Assembly (NCBI GenBank): GCA_002415025.1
Contig: DIBR01000013.1
Location: 1-32,829 of the forward strand
Origin: Spongiibacteraceae bacterium UBA5047
GTDB lineage: Bacteria > Pseudomonadota > Gammaproteobacteria > Pseudomonadales > Spongiibacteraceae
Direction: 5' to 3'
DNA: 32,829 bases
Part shown: in pieces, positions 25,241 through 32,829 of the stretch
Layout: each line of letters opens with the position of its first letter
How positions within the stretch are numbered: the stretch's first letter is position 1
Notes under the pieces: model-generated
Told to the model about the DNA's origin: nothing
Databases searched by the model: none
Seen by the model: the letters and a program-made list of their open reading frames with translations, nothing else
Position numbers and translations under genes: made by a program

Positions 25241-26266
25241 CTACGGTCGCACCAACTGGCGATCTGTCAGCATAGTGCGTTGCCGGTATTTACGTGGCGA
25301 CTGCCCGGTCCAACGCCGGAAGGCATGATTAAAAGCGCTCTGCTCCGAGTAGCCCAGCATCTGGGCCACTTCGGTGAGCTGTAGATGACCGTCACGCAGG
25401 TAATCCTTGGCCAGCATTAGCCGGGTTTCATCAAGCAAACCCTGAAAGCTGAAGCCGCGCGACTGCAGCCGGCGCTGCAGGCTCCTGCCGGAAAGATTCA
25501 GGTCCCCCGCCACCGCACCCAGAGCAGGCTCACCCGTGCGGCAACGACGGGAAATCGCACGTCGCACATCCTGCTCAAAGCCGTCGCCAACAGGCAGCTC
25601 CGCAAGCAATTTATCGGCCTGCGCCTCGAGAATGCTCAGAAGTACCGGGTCGGGCTGGCGCAGCGGCAGATCCAGTTGCTCAATCGGGAACCTGACGATG
25701 GTAGAAGCCTGCTCAAACTCAACCGGGCACCCAAAGTATGCCTCGTAAGGCGCGACATCATCCGGCGCCGGATTCAAAAAACAGACGTAATCCGGGTGCA
25801 AGCGCTGATTGGTAACGTTTCGGGCGAACTGCACCAGGGCAGTGAGCGCCACCTCGTCAGCCAGCTGCCCGGGATGCAGGCAGTCATCTCCCCACTCCAG
25901 CTCAATGGATTTACCGTCAAAATGGGTGCCCATCGGGCCGTGATCATAGACCAGGCGCACGTAGCGTTCGAAGCGGACCAGTGCCTCGGCGAGGTTTGCG
26001 CAGGCCAGCAGGGCGTAACCGAGAATGCCGATATGGGCCGGAGTGATCAGCCGGCCAATCTCGATACCCATGGCTGGCGTGCCTAGCTTTTGCTCGGCGC
26101 GTTGCAGCAAGTCGGCCCACAAGTCCATAGGGAAGCGCCCCAGCGGGTCGCGCCGGTGGTCTGGCCAGGGTTGCCCCAAAAGGGACACCGGATCTTCGCC
26201 GCGGGCCTGCAAAAACTCGTACAGCAGCCCGACATAAGCACTGGAAACAAAAGCCTCTCTACTCAT
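25241..26266 (-). CDS. AraC-family regulator with arabinose-bd-like sensor domain
   Basis: 341 residues from the ATG at 26266; an upstream start adds 12 hydrophobic residues with no support. The N-terminal 200 residues match the sensor domain of the OruR/ArgR-like AraC subgroup (M-G-I-E-I-G-R-L-I-T-P-A-H-I-G-I-L-G-Y-A). The C-terminus has two HTHs: L-S-G-R-S-L-Q-R-R-L-Q and V-A-Q-M-L-G-Y-S-E-Q-S-A-F-N-H-A-F-R-R-W-T-G, ending in S-P-R-K-Y-R. It is divergent from the sterol-desaturase-like gene with 96 bases between, so it probably controls that gene and the SDR after it. Confidence 0.9.
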   Translation of the reverse strand: MSREAFVSSAYVGLLYEFLQARGEDPVSLLGQPWPDHRRDPLGRFPMDLWADLLQRAEQKLGTPAMGIEIGRLITPAHIGILGYALLACANLAEALVRFERYVRLVYDHGPMGTHFDGKSIELEWGDDCLHPGQLADEVALTALVQFARNVTNQRLHPDYVCFLNPAPDDVAPYEAYFGCPVEFEQASTIVRFPIEQLDLPLRQPDPVLLSILEAQADKLLAELPVGDGFEQDVRRAISRRCRTGEPALGAVAGDLNLSGRSLQRRLQSRGFSFQGLLDETRLMLAKDYLRDGHLQLTEVAQMLGYSEQSAFNHAFRRWTGQSPRKYRQRTMLTDRQLVRP

Positions 26267-26362
26267 GGCGCAAATTATCAAAAATATGGCCTTGGCGGTC
26301 AATTACTCAATCGTATTTTTCTGCATTATGCTAACTGCCGAAGTGGACAAGCAGTTGCACCA

Positions 26363-27286
26363 ATGACCGAGTGGATAGACCTGTATATTGCCCTTATCGG
26401 GCACGAGCCCGAGCCAAAGCAGATATTGTTGGTGACCTTGACGCCGCTTTTCCTGCTCACGCTGGGTCTGGAGTATCTTGCCCAGCGCCGGCGCGGCCGC
26501 ACCGGGATGTTCAGGCGTGGCGACATTGTGACCAATTTGTCGCTGGGTGCCAGCTATCAGGCCGTTGAAATGCTTTACCACGTCATTTTTCTCGGCGCCG
26601 CTCTGGCCTTTGCCTATCAGTTCAGGCTCACCACGATTGAAATGAGCCTGGGCATGTGGGCCGTGCTACTGTTTGCGCAGGAGTTTTTCTACTACTGGTT
26701 TCACCGCGGCTCGCATCGCATTCGCTGGTTCTGGTGTGCCCACGTTGTCCACCACTCCAGCGAACACATGAACCTGAGCACCGCCATGCGCCAAAGCATG
26801 ACCTACTCGCTGAACTTCAGCCAGATATTCTGGCTACCACTGATATTGATCGGCTTCCCGCCTACCGCCGTGATGGTCGCTTACTCAATTAATCTGGCTT
26901 ACCAGTATTTTGTTCATACGGAAGCGGTTGGCAAACTGTCTCCGCTGGTGGAGGGAATATTCAACACCCCCAGCCACCACCGGGCTCACCACGGCCGCAA
27001 CCCGATTTATATCGACAAGAATTATGGCGGCATTTTGATTATCTGGGACCGCTTGTTTGGCACCTTTCAGCCGGAACTCAGCGAGCAACCGGTGGAATAC
27101 GGTATTCCGCGACAAATTCGCAGCCACAATATCCTGACCCTGAATCTGCACGAATGGCGGGATATGTTCCGCGACGTGTTGCGCCCCGGCCCCTTGTGGC
27201 TACGCCTGCAGCACCTCTGGAAGCCGCCTGAGTGGCAACGGCCTGCCACTACCGCCCCTCAACAACCCCTCGAAGCTACTTTGTAA
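26363..27286 (+). CDS. Sterol desaturase / fatty acid hydroxylase family protein
   Basis: 307 residues from the ATG at 26363. Integral membrane di-iron enzyme. Four to five hydrophobic segments and the histidine clusters of the family: H-R-G-S-H, H-V-V-H-H, and S-H-H-R-A-H-H-G near residue 208. Family members use O2 to hydroxylate or desaturate sterols, fatty acids or carotenoids. The substrate here is unknown. It is followed after 15 bases by an SDR, which might act on the alcohol product. Confidence 0.88.
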   Translation: MTEWIDLYIALIGHEPEPKQILLVTLTPLFLLTLGLEYLAQRRRGRTGMFRRGDIVTNLSLGASYQAVEMLYHVIFLGAALAFAYQFRLTTIEMSLGMWAVLLFAQEFFYYWFHRGSHRIRWFWCAHVVHHSSEHMNLSTAMRQSMTYSLNFSQIFWLPLILIGFPPTAVMVAYSINLAYQYFVHTEAVGKLSPLVEGIFNTPSHHRAHHGRNPIYIDKNYGGILIIWDRLFGTFQPELSEQPVEYGIPRQIRSHNILTLNLHEWRDMFRDVLRPGPLWLRLQHLWKPPEWQRPATTAPQQPLEATL

Positions 27287-27301
27287 GTGAGACATAAGCA
27301 C

Positions 27302-28060
27302 ATGAAAAACATAATTATTACTGGCGCCGCCTCCGGGATCGGGCGAGCTAGCGCCGAGCTCCTGGTCAAACACGGCTGGCACATTGGTTTGCTGGATATT
27401 AACCGTGAGGCGCTGATGGAATTAAAGGACAAGATCGGCGAGAAAAACTGCGATATCCGAATCTGTGACGTTACCCGTTCGGACGAACTCAAAACCGCGA
27501 TCGACGGTTACGTCGCCACCGCCGGTCAGCTCGATGCCATTTTCAACTGTGCCGGTATCATGGACGTTGCCCCTTTCGAGAGCATTCCCCTGGAACGTCA
27601 CCATCTGGCTATTGATATCAATGTTCGCGGCGTGCTGGACGGCTTTTACTTCGCCTTCCCGCACCTGAAAAAACGCCCGCAGGCCTGGGCCGTCACCATG
27701 TCGTCAGCTTCGTCAGTCTACGGCATTCCCAGCCTGGCGAACTATTCGGCAACCAAATTCTGGGTAAAAGGCATCACTGAAGCCCTGAACATTGAATGGA
27801 AACAGCACGGAATACATGTAACGGCGGTAGAGCCGTCGTTTGTAAGAACCCCCCTGCTAAATGGTAACGACAGTAAGATTATCGATAGTATGGGGGTGAA
27901 TCTTCAGGCCGAGGATATAGCAAAAATCGTATTAAAATCGCTGAACAGCGGAAAAATTCATCACGTTGTGGGTTTGAAATACGGCACCATGCGGCTACTG
28001 CGCAAGCTGCTGCCCAACGCCTGCACCGCCTGGCTCATTCGCTCGCTGGCGGGTTACTAG
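27302..28060 (+). CDS. Classical SDR-family dehydrogenase
   Basis: 252 residues from the ATG at 27302 (a GTG at 27287 is possible). T-G-A-A-S-G-I-G (7-14) and N-C-A-G, then S-S-A-S-S with the catalytic Ser and Y-S-A-T-K with Tyr/Lys, all intact. It has a complete active site, unlike the SDR at 17906. The C-terminus is hydrophobic/basic, suggesting membrane association. It lies 15 bases behind the hydroxylase gene and probably works with it. Confidence 0.88.
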   Translation: MKNIIITGAASGIGRASAELLVKHGWHIGLLDINREALMELKDKIGEKNCDIRICDVTRSDELKTAIDGYVATAGQLDAIFNCAGIMDVAPFESIPLERHHLAIDINVRGVLDGFYFAFPHLKKRPQAWAVTMSSASSVYGIPSLANYSATKFWVKGITEALNIEWKQHGIHVTAVEPSFVRTPLLNGNDSKIIDSMGVNLQAEDIAKIVLKSLNSGKIHHVVGLKYGTMRLLRKLLPNACTAWLIRSLAGY

Positions 28061-28067
28061 GCAACCG

Positions 28068-28102
28068 GAAGTTGCGTTGCGCTAGTGGCGCAACGCAACT
28101 TC
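28068..28102. terminator. Perfect 15-bp stem-loop between convergent genes
   Basis: GAAGTTGCGTTGCGC and its exact complement, separated by TAGTG, start 8 bases after the SDR stop. They include the last codons of the convergent small gene. No T-run follows; strong pairing suggests a bidirectional terminator or 3'-end stabiliser. Confidence 0.65.
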
Positions 28103-28333
28103 AATGCTTCGGTTCATGCAGCCATCTATGTCCATCACTGCGTAACGGTCCATAGACTGGTTGTACAGGATCGGCACCGGCTCCATAAACAGCGGTCTGC
28201 GCACGTATTTCAACTCCCAGCCAAAACCCGAGACCTCTTGCAGCGTATCGATTTGAGAGGCATTTAGATAGCTTTCGAGACCATTGGGAATCGAGCGCAT
28301 TCCTCTTCTACGTTCTTTCCTCATTGCCTGCAT
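28082..28333 (-). CDS. Small conserved hypothetical protein
   Basis: About 83 residues from the ATG at 28333; ATGs at 28324 and upstream at 28414 are also possible, none with a strong ribosome site. The segment W-E-L-K-Y-V-R-R-P-L-F-M-E-P-V-P followed by R-Y-A-V-M-D-I-D-G looks like a small family I have met in gammaproteobacteria, with no known role. Basic N-terminus, no membrane segment. Supported by the motif rather than by context. Its end is inside the stem-loop at 28068-28102. Confidence 0.65.
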   Translation of the reverse strand: MQAMRKERRRGMRSIPNGLESYLNASQIDTLQEVSGFGWELKYVRRPLFMEPVPILYNQSMDRYAVMDIDGCMNRSIEVALRH

Positions 28334-28488
28334 ATCGCTTCGCCCTATACCATAATAAGTGAAAACCAAGCCTAAACTGGCTTTGTCAGGGCTGAAATTA
28401 TCAGTTCCCGGCAAACTCCGTAATACGTAATTTCCACACAGAACATTGAGTTAGGCTAGAATCGTCAGTCTTTTATCCAGGGATTTGC

Positions 28489-29793
28489 ATGTCGTCGCCA
28501 ATACCGAGCCCACACTGGAAGCAGGAGTGGTCCCAATTCGACCGGGACCACATCTGGCACCCTTACTCCTCCTTTGATAATCCACCCCCGGTTTTTCCCG
28601 TTGTCGCCGCAAGTGGCGTGCGGCTGCAACTCGCCGATGGTCGCGAGCTCATTGATGGTATGGCCTCATGGTGGTCAGCCATCCACGGCTATAACCACCC
28701 GACATTGAACCAGGCCGCCAGCGAACAGCTCGGCACCATGGCGCATGTCATGTTTGGCGGCCTCACGCACCCGCCTGCCGTAAAACTGTGCCAAAAGCTG
28801 GTGGACTTATCCCCGGCCGGGCTGGAGCGGGTTTTCCTGTCGGACTCGGGCTCGGTCGCCGTGGAGGTAGCCATCAAAATGGCCTTGCAGTATTGGGCCT
28901 CCAAGGGTCAGCCCGGCAAACACCGGCTGATGGCACTTCGCAATGGTTACCACGGTGACACCATGGGAGCGATGGCCACCTGCGACCCGGTCACGGGTAT
29001 GCACCACCTGTTCAGCAATGTCTTGCCCGGCCACCACTTTGTGGACGCGCCAGCGGCAGGCTATGAAGCCCCTCTCAAGCAGCAGGATATCGATGCAGTT
29101 GAAGCCACGATGGCCGCCCACCATGAGAATATTGCTGCCTTTATCCTCGAACCCGTCGTTCAGGGTGCCGGCGGTATGCGTTTTTACACGCCTGACTACC
29201 TCAAGCGCGTTCGCGAGCTGTGCGACCATTACAACATCCTGCTCATCTACGACGAGATCGCCACCGGTTTCGGACGAACGGGCACCTTCTTTGCAGCGGA
29301 ACACGCTGGTGTCAGCCCGGATATCTTCTGCGTCGGCAAAGCGCTGACCGGCGGCTACCTGTCACTGGCGGCCACTCTCTGCACCGCTCAAATCAGCACT
29401 GTCATCAGTCAGGGAGAAGCGGGAGCCTTCATGCACGGCCCCACCTTTATGGGCAACCCGCTTGCCTGCGCCATCGCCAACGCCAGTATCGACGTTCTGC
29501 TGGCCCAAGACTGGCAATCCGGGATCAAGCGCATAGAAGCGGGCCTGAAAACAGGGTTGGAACCTGCACGGCAACTCAGCCGGGTAGCCGACGTGCGAGT
29601 GCTGGGAGCCATCGGCGTTATTGAACTGCAAGAGCCCCTCGACCTGCGCTACGCCCAGCCCTTGTTCGTAAACAATGGCGTGTGGATACGCCCCTTTGGC
29701 AAACTCGTTTACACCATGCCGCCCTATATTATGAACGACAACGATCTCGCCTTGCTCACACAAGCAATGGTCAAAACAGTAGCCAGCCTATGA
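28489..29793 (+). CDS. bioA: Adenosylmethionine-8-amino-7-oxononanoate aminotransferase
   Basis: 434 residues. PLP enzyme of biotin synthesis that makes 7,8-diaminopelargonate using S-adenosylmethionine as amino donor. Seen: H-I-W-H-P-Y-S-S-F near residue 21, D-G-M-A-S-W-W, G-S-V-A-V-E-V-A, N-G-Y-H-G-D-T-M-G, the D-E-I-A-T-G-F-G-R-T-G segment, and the PLP Lys284 in C-V-G-K-A-L-T-G-G-Y. The ATG has CAGGGA upstream. No other bio gene is in the window. Its stop overlaps the channel gene start (ATGA). Confidence 0.95.
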   Translation: MSSPIPSPHWKQEWSQFDRDHIWHPYSSFDNPPPVFPVVAASGVRLQLADGRELIDGMASWWSAIHGYNHPTLNQAASEQLGTMAHVMFGGLTHPPAVKLCQKLVDLSPAGLERVFLSDSGSVAVEVAIKMALQYWASKGQPGKHRLMALRNGYHGDTMGAMATCDPVTGMHHLFSNVLPGHHFVDAPAAGYEAPLKQQDIDAVEATMAAHHENIAAFILEPVVQGAGGMRFYTPDYLKRVRELCDHYNILLIYDEIATGFGRTGTFFAAEHAGVSPDIFCVGKALTGGYLSLAATLCTAQISTVISQGEAGAFMHGPTFMGNPLACAIANASIDVLLAQDWQSGIKRIEAGLKTGLEPARQLSRVADVRVLGAIGVIELQEPLDLRYAQPLFVNNGVWIRPFGKLVYTMPPYIMNDNDLALLTQAMVKTVASL

Positions 29794-30602
29794 CACTCAA
29801 ACAACGGCTTTACGATATTATTTTTGGCACCGAAACACGGTCGGGGCAATATTTCGACTTGCTGTTAATCGTCGCCATTCTGTGTAGCGTAATCGTCTTG
29901 CTAATCGATACCGTTGCACCGGTGCACAGCCGTTTTGGCAACAGCCTCTCGATGCTAGAATGGGGTTTTACCCTGCTGTTTACCCTGGAGTTTGCTGCCC
30001 GCCTCTACTGCTCACCCAACCGCAAGGCATACCTGTTCAGCTTCTACGGCATTGTCGATTTGCTGGCGATACTGCCCACCTACCTTGCGCTTTTCCTGCC
30101 CGGCGCACAGCAATTGCTGATCATCCGGCTATTGCGCGTGCTACGCATCTTCCGTGTGCTGAAACTGCTGCGCTATCTCGCCGATGCCAACCTGTTGATG
30201 CGCACCTTGCGTGCCGCCAAGCGCAAAATCATCATCTTTGGCGCCAGTGTTATTACCATCATCGTGATTTTTGGCTCGCTGATGTATCTCATCGAAGGCC
30301 CCGACGCCGGCTTTACCAGCCTGCCCAAAAGCATCTATTGGGCCATTGTGACAATAACAACCGTCGGCTACGGCGACATCACTCCGCAAAGCCCCCTGGG
30401 GCAGTTTGTAGCCGCATTGGCCATGTTTACCAGCTACGCCATTATCGCCATCCCTACCGGCATATTCAGCGCAGAACTTATCCAGGAAACCCAACGCAGC
30501 CGCAGCACCGTCATTTGCAGCCACTGCGAGCGTCGCGGTCACGAACAGGATGCCCTATACTGCAAGTTCTGTAGTGCCAAGCTGCCGGAACCCGCAACAT
30601 GA
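29790..30602 (+). CDS. Voltage-gated-type potassium channel with C-terminal zinc ribbon
   Basis: 270 residues from the ATG at 29790, overlapping the bioA stop. Six membrane segments: S1-S3, an arginine-rich S4 (R-L-L-R-V-L-R-I-F-R-V-L-K-L-L-R), S5, then the pore with T-T-V-G-Y-G-D, the K+ selectivity filter, and S6. The C-terminus has C-S-H-C and C-K-F-C, two Cys pairs 18 residues apart, forming a predicted zinc ribbon. Its location in a biotin/dioxygenase operon is odd; the link may be only positional. Confidence 0.9.
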   Translation: MTLKQRLYDIIFGTETRSGQYFDLLLIVAILCSVIVLLIDTVAPVHSRFGNSLSMLEWGFTLLFTLEFAARLYCSPNRKAYLFSFYGIVDLLAILPTYLALFLPGAQQLLIIRLLRVLRIFRVLKLLRYLADANLLMRTLRAAKRKIIIFGASVITIIVIFGSLMYLIEGPDAGFTSLPKSIYWAIVTITTVGYGDITPQSPLGQFVAALAMFTSYAIIAIPTGIFSAELIQETQRSRSTVICSHCERRGHEQDALYCKFCSAKLPEPAT

Positions 30603-31369
30603 GCCAACCCGCACTGTTTTTGGGCCATGGCACCCCCATGAATGCCCTGCACTCCAACACGTTCACTGACGATTGGCGTGGCTTCGTTAAGGACCGGCAC
30701 CCACCGCGGGCTATACTTTGCATTTCTGCGCATTGGTGTACACGCGGCAGCTTTGTGACAGCCAACGACTATCCCAAAACCATCCATGACTTCTCCGGGT
30801 TTCCGCAAAGCCTCTCCCAGATACATTACCCGTGCCCCGGAGCGCCCGAACTTGCCGCCGAAATCAGCCATCGCTCCGCAGGCGAAATAGACCTGAGTTT
30901 CGATTGGGGCCTTGATCATGGTACGTGGTCACTGCTTGTGCACCTGTACCCCGCAGCCGACATCCCGGTGGTGCAGCTCAGCATCGACATCAGCAAATCG
31001 CCAGAGTCACTTTTTCACACCGGGCGGTCACTGCAGTGGTTGCGGGACGAAGGGGTTATGGTGATTGGCAGCGGCAATATTGTGCACAACATTCAGCAAT
31101 GGCTACAGCACCCCGACGCGCCATTCGAGTGGGCGCAGCAGTTCGACCAAGCCGTTGCTGCCGCGCTTGCAGCGGAAGACAACAAAGCGCTTATTCACTA
31201 CTCATCACTGCCCGGCGCCGACATGGCTGTGCCAACACCCGAGCACTATCTGCCCCTCCTTGCTATCGCCGGATTACGCCGCCCTGCCGATCAGTTGCAA
31301 ATGACCAGCTACCCCCCCGCTACCATGGAGCAATGCAGCATGCGCTCCCTTTGTTTGTCCGAAATGTAA
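30599..31369 (+). CDS. DODA-type extradiol dioxygenase (LigB/YgiD family)
   Basis: 256 residues, starting with an ATGA overlap on the channel gene. Class III extradiol dioxygenase fold: L-G-H-G-T-P (His10), S-A-H-W (His45), L-D-H-G-T-W (His107) and N-I-V-H-N (His163), the expected metal and acid/base histidines. E. coli YgiD opens the ring of DOPA; bacterial homologues vary in substrate. Probably the third gene of the bioA operon. No clear partner in a catabolic path is present. Confidence 0.9.
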   Translation: MSQPALFLGHGTPMNALHSNTFTDDWRGFVKDRHPPRAILCISAHWCTRGSFVTANDYPKTIHDFSGFPQSLSQIHYPCPGAPELAAEISHRSAGEIDLSFDWGLDHGTWSLLVHLYPAADIPVVQLSIDISKSPESLFHTGRSLQWLRDEGVMVIGSGNIVHNIQQWLQHPDAPFEWAQQFDQAVAAALAAEDNKALIHYSSLPGADMAVPTPEHYLPLLAIAGLRRPADQLQMTSYPPATMEQCSMRSLCLSEM

Positions 31370-31475
31370 ATATTGCCGCACTGTCCTAAAGCGCCCTGCC
31401 AAGATGTATCTGGCTACAAAATCTTGTTACTATTTCGTACATTGTAAGAATAATCCAAAATCAGGGAGAACAACG

Positions 31476-32546
31476 ATGCGGAAACGCACGGGGGTTTCGT
31501 TGGCCGCTTTAGCGCTGTCAACTATCGGACTTTCTGCTGCCTATGCTCAGGACAGCACAAGCAAACAAAAAGACACCTATTTTTTCAGTCAGGCCTATTA
31601 CGTTGTTCAAGACAACGAGCGCGCCATTTTTGACGACGAAGGCGTTGGCTTTCGCGCCGGCTTTGGCCGTCAAATACAGGACGGCTGGTACTGGGAAGCC
31701 AACCTGGCCCACAACGCGCTGGAGAATGGCATCGGTGGCTTTACCGACTACTACCAGACCCACCTTGGCGTTGATGCCGTATACCGTTTTGGTAAAAAGG
31801 ACGGCGTCCGCCCTTTCCTCTTACTCGGCATAGGCGCGGTACACGATGACGTGTTCCCGATAGGCACTCAGTTTCGTGACGACGAAACCAGCTTTTTCTC
31901 CAATGTCGGCTTCGGTATCACCAGTTCCGAACTCTTCAATATCGGCCTTAAAGTACGCGCCGATGCGCGTTACGTTGTCAGCGAATTCGAAGATGGTTAC
32001 GAAGACGGCCATTTCAGCCTGGGCTTTGAAATTCCGCTTGCCCGCAAGACCCGGGTTGTCACCAGAACCGTGGTGAAAGAAGTTGTCCGCGAAGTCCCTG
32101 TTGCGCCGGTAGATTCTGACGGCGACGGAATCTTCGACAACATGGATCAATGCGCCAACACCCTGCGTGGCTCAAAAGTCGATCAAAAGGGTTGTGCATT
32201 AAAAGCACAGACCGTGAGGCTCGAAGGAGTGAACTTCCGCTCCGGTCGCGCCGAATTGACCGGCGACTCCATTGAGGCGCTGTCAGACGTGGCGAGGTTC
32301 CTGAAAAACCAGCCTGAGTTGCGCCTGGAAATCTCCGGCCACACCGACGCTGTAGGCAGCGCCATCCTGAATATGCAGCTATCCCAGAAACGTGCCGATG
32401 CTGTGAAATACTTCCTGGTACGCGCAGGCGTTGATTCAGGGCGCATGCGCGCTGTCGGTTATGGCGAAACCGAGCCTGTTGCCAGCAATGCGACAGCAGA
32501 AGGACGTGCCAAAAATCGCCGGGTAGAATTTAGAATCTGGAAATAA
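31476..32546 (+). CDS. OmpA-family outer membrane protein with TSP3 repeat
   Basis: 356 residues from the ATG at 31476, with a GGGAG site upstream. Signal peptide to A-Y-A (residue 24). An N-terminal beta-barrel (to about 185) is followed by a V-V-K-E-V-V-R-E-V-P linker, one thrombospondin type 3 calcium-binding repeat (D-S-D-G-D-G-I-F-D-N-M-D-Q-C) and an OmpA C-terminal peptidoglycan-binding domain (S-G-H-T-D-A-V-G... N-R-R-V-E-F). It anchors the outer membrane to peptidoglycan. Next to a second TSP3 protein, 14 bases downstream, so they likely form an operon. Confidence 0.93.
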   Translation: MRKRTGVSLAALALSTIGLSAAYAQDSTSKQKDTYFFSQAYYVVQDNERAIFDDEGVGFRAGFGRQIQDGWYWEANLAHNALENGIGGFTDYYQTHLGVDAVYRFGKKDGVRPFLLLGIGAVHDDVFPIGTQFRDDETSFFSNVGFGITSSELFNIGLKVRADARYVVSEFEDGYEDGHFSLGFEIPLARKTRVVTRTVVKEVVREVPVAPVDSDGDGIFDNMDQCANTLRGSKVDQKGCALKAQTVRLEGVNFRSGRAELTGDSIEALSDVARFLKNQPELRLEISGHTDAVGSAILNMQLSQKRADAVKYFLVRAGVDSGRMRAVGYGETEPVASNATAEGRAKNRRVEFRIWK

Positions 32547-32560
32547 CAGGGATGTCGGTA

Positions 32561-32829
32561 ATGAATCTGGGAAAGACAAAACTATTGCTTGCGGCTTCGG
32601 CCGCAATCTTCACGGTAACGCTGTTGCAGGGCTGTAATTCCGACGAGGGCGATAAATCGATCGTCGAAATTCTCAACGCGCAAATTGGAAATGATACGGA
32701 TAAGGACGGCATAGGCGACACCAAAGACAATTGCATTCTTACGCCCAATCACGACCAGGCCGACAGCGACAATGACGGTATTGGCGATGCCTGCAAGGAC
32801 GACTTTGACAACGACGGCATTCCCAATGA
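32561..32829 (+). CDS. TSP3-repeat lipoprotein, N-terminal part (runs off window)
   Basis: Open to the right edge, 89 complete codons. ATG at 32561 with CAGGGA eight to nine bases upstream; an ATG at 32552 is in frame. The N-terminus has a lipoprotein signal ending in L-L-Q-G-C (lipobox Cys). After it come repeated Asp-rich units: D-T-D-K-D-G-I-G-D, D-S-D-N-D-G-I-G-D-A-C, and D-F-D-N-D-G-I-P-N. These are thrombospondin type 3 repeats, which bind calcium. A surface or periplasmic calcium-dependent protein, continuing beyond the window. Confidence 0.8.
   Translation, partial: MNLGKTKLLLAASAAIFTVTLLQGCNSDEGDKSIVEILNAQIGNDTDKDGIGDTKDNCILTPNHDQADSDNDGIGDACKDDFDNDGIPN

Overview
The window looks like a gammaproteobacterial chromosome. 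The right-hand three quarters carries a typical marine or soil gammaproteobacterial gene set: mdh, tesA-ybbA-ybbP, fumC, bioA, OmpA and a HipBA pair. The gene content is reminiscent of Cellvibrionales/Spongiibacteraceae, but that placement is a guess. No rRNA, tRNA or CRISPR array was seen.

Left region (1-8555) is part of a mobile genomic island. From the junction leftwards, all on the minus strand, it has three consecutive tyrosine recombinases (422, 544 and 775 aa) and a 139-aa coiled-coil protein. This is the layout of the ginABCD operon that defines GInt elements. A fifth gene, a complete ttcA-like tRNA thiolase, is fused to the operon by a 4-base overlap. Beyond it are the C-terminal remnant of a type III-like restriction helicase-nuclease and an IS3-family end that truncated it. 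The far end of the island lies left of the window.

Junction (8556-8696). The island sits inside the host ttcA gene and cuts it after codon 47, in the P-loop motif SGGK|DS. The island therefore breaks ttcA and brings its own ttcA. That copy encodes the same P-loop with different codons, and it lies in the same orientation as the broken gene. I consider this self-complementing arrangement the most interesting thing here.

Core region, 8946-15616: a secreted sialidase-like BNR protein overlaps a membrane protein gene. They converge on a two-gene operon of an LtaS/sulfatase-type membrane enzyme and a sialic-acid-type Na+ symporter. Malate dehydrogenase with a clear terminator follows.

15697-19491: a HipBA toxin-antitoxin pair has four evenly spaced ATCA-N4-TGAT operators. 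Next come an SDR-VOC pair and a divergent TetR regulator.

19513-25201: ybbP/ybbA and divergent tesA, then fumC with a TM2 protein. 25241-28060: an AraC regulator divergent from a sterol-desaturase-like hydroxylase and an SDR. 28082-31369: a small conserved protein, then an overlapping operon of bioA, a voltage-gated-type potassium channel with a zinc ribbon, and a DODA-type dioxygenase. 31476-32829: an OmpA-family porin with a thrombospondin type 3 repeat, and the start of a TSP3-repeat lipoprotein.
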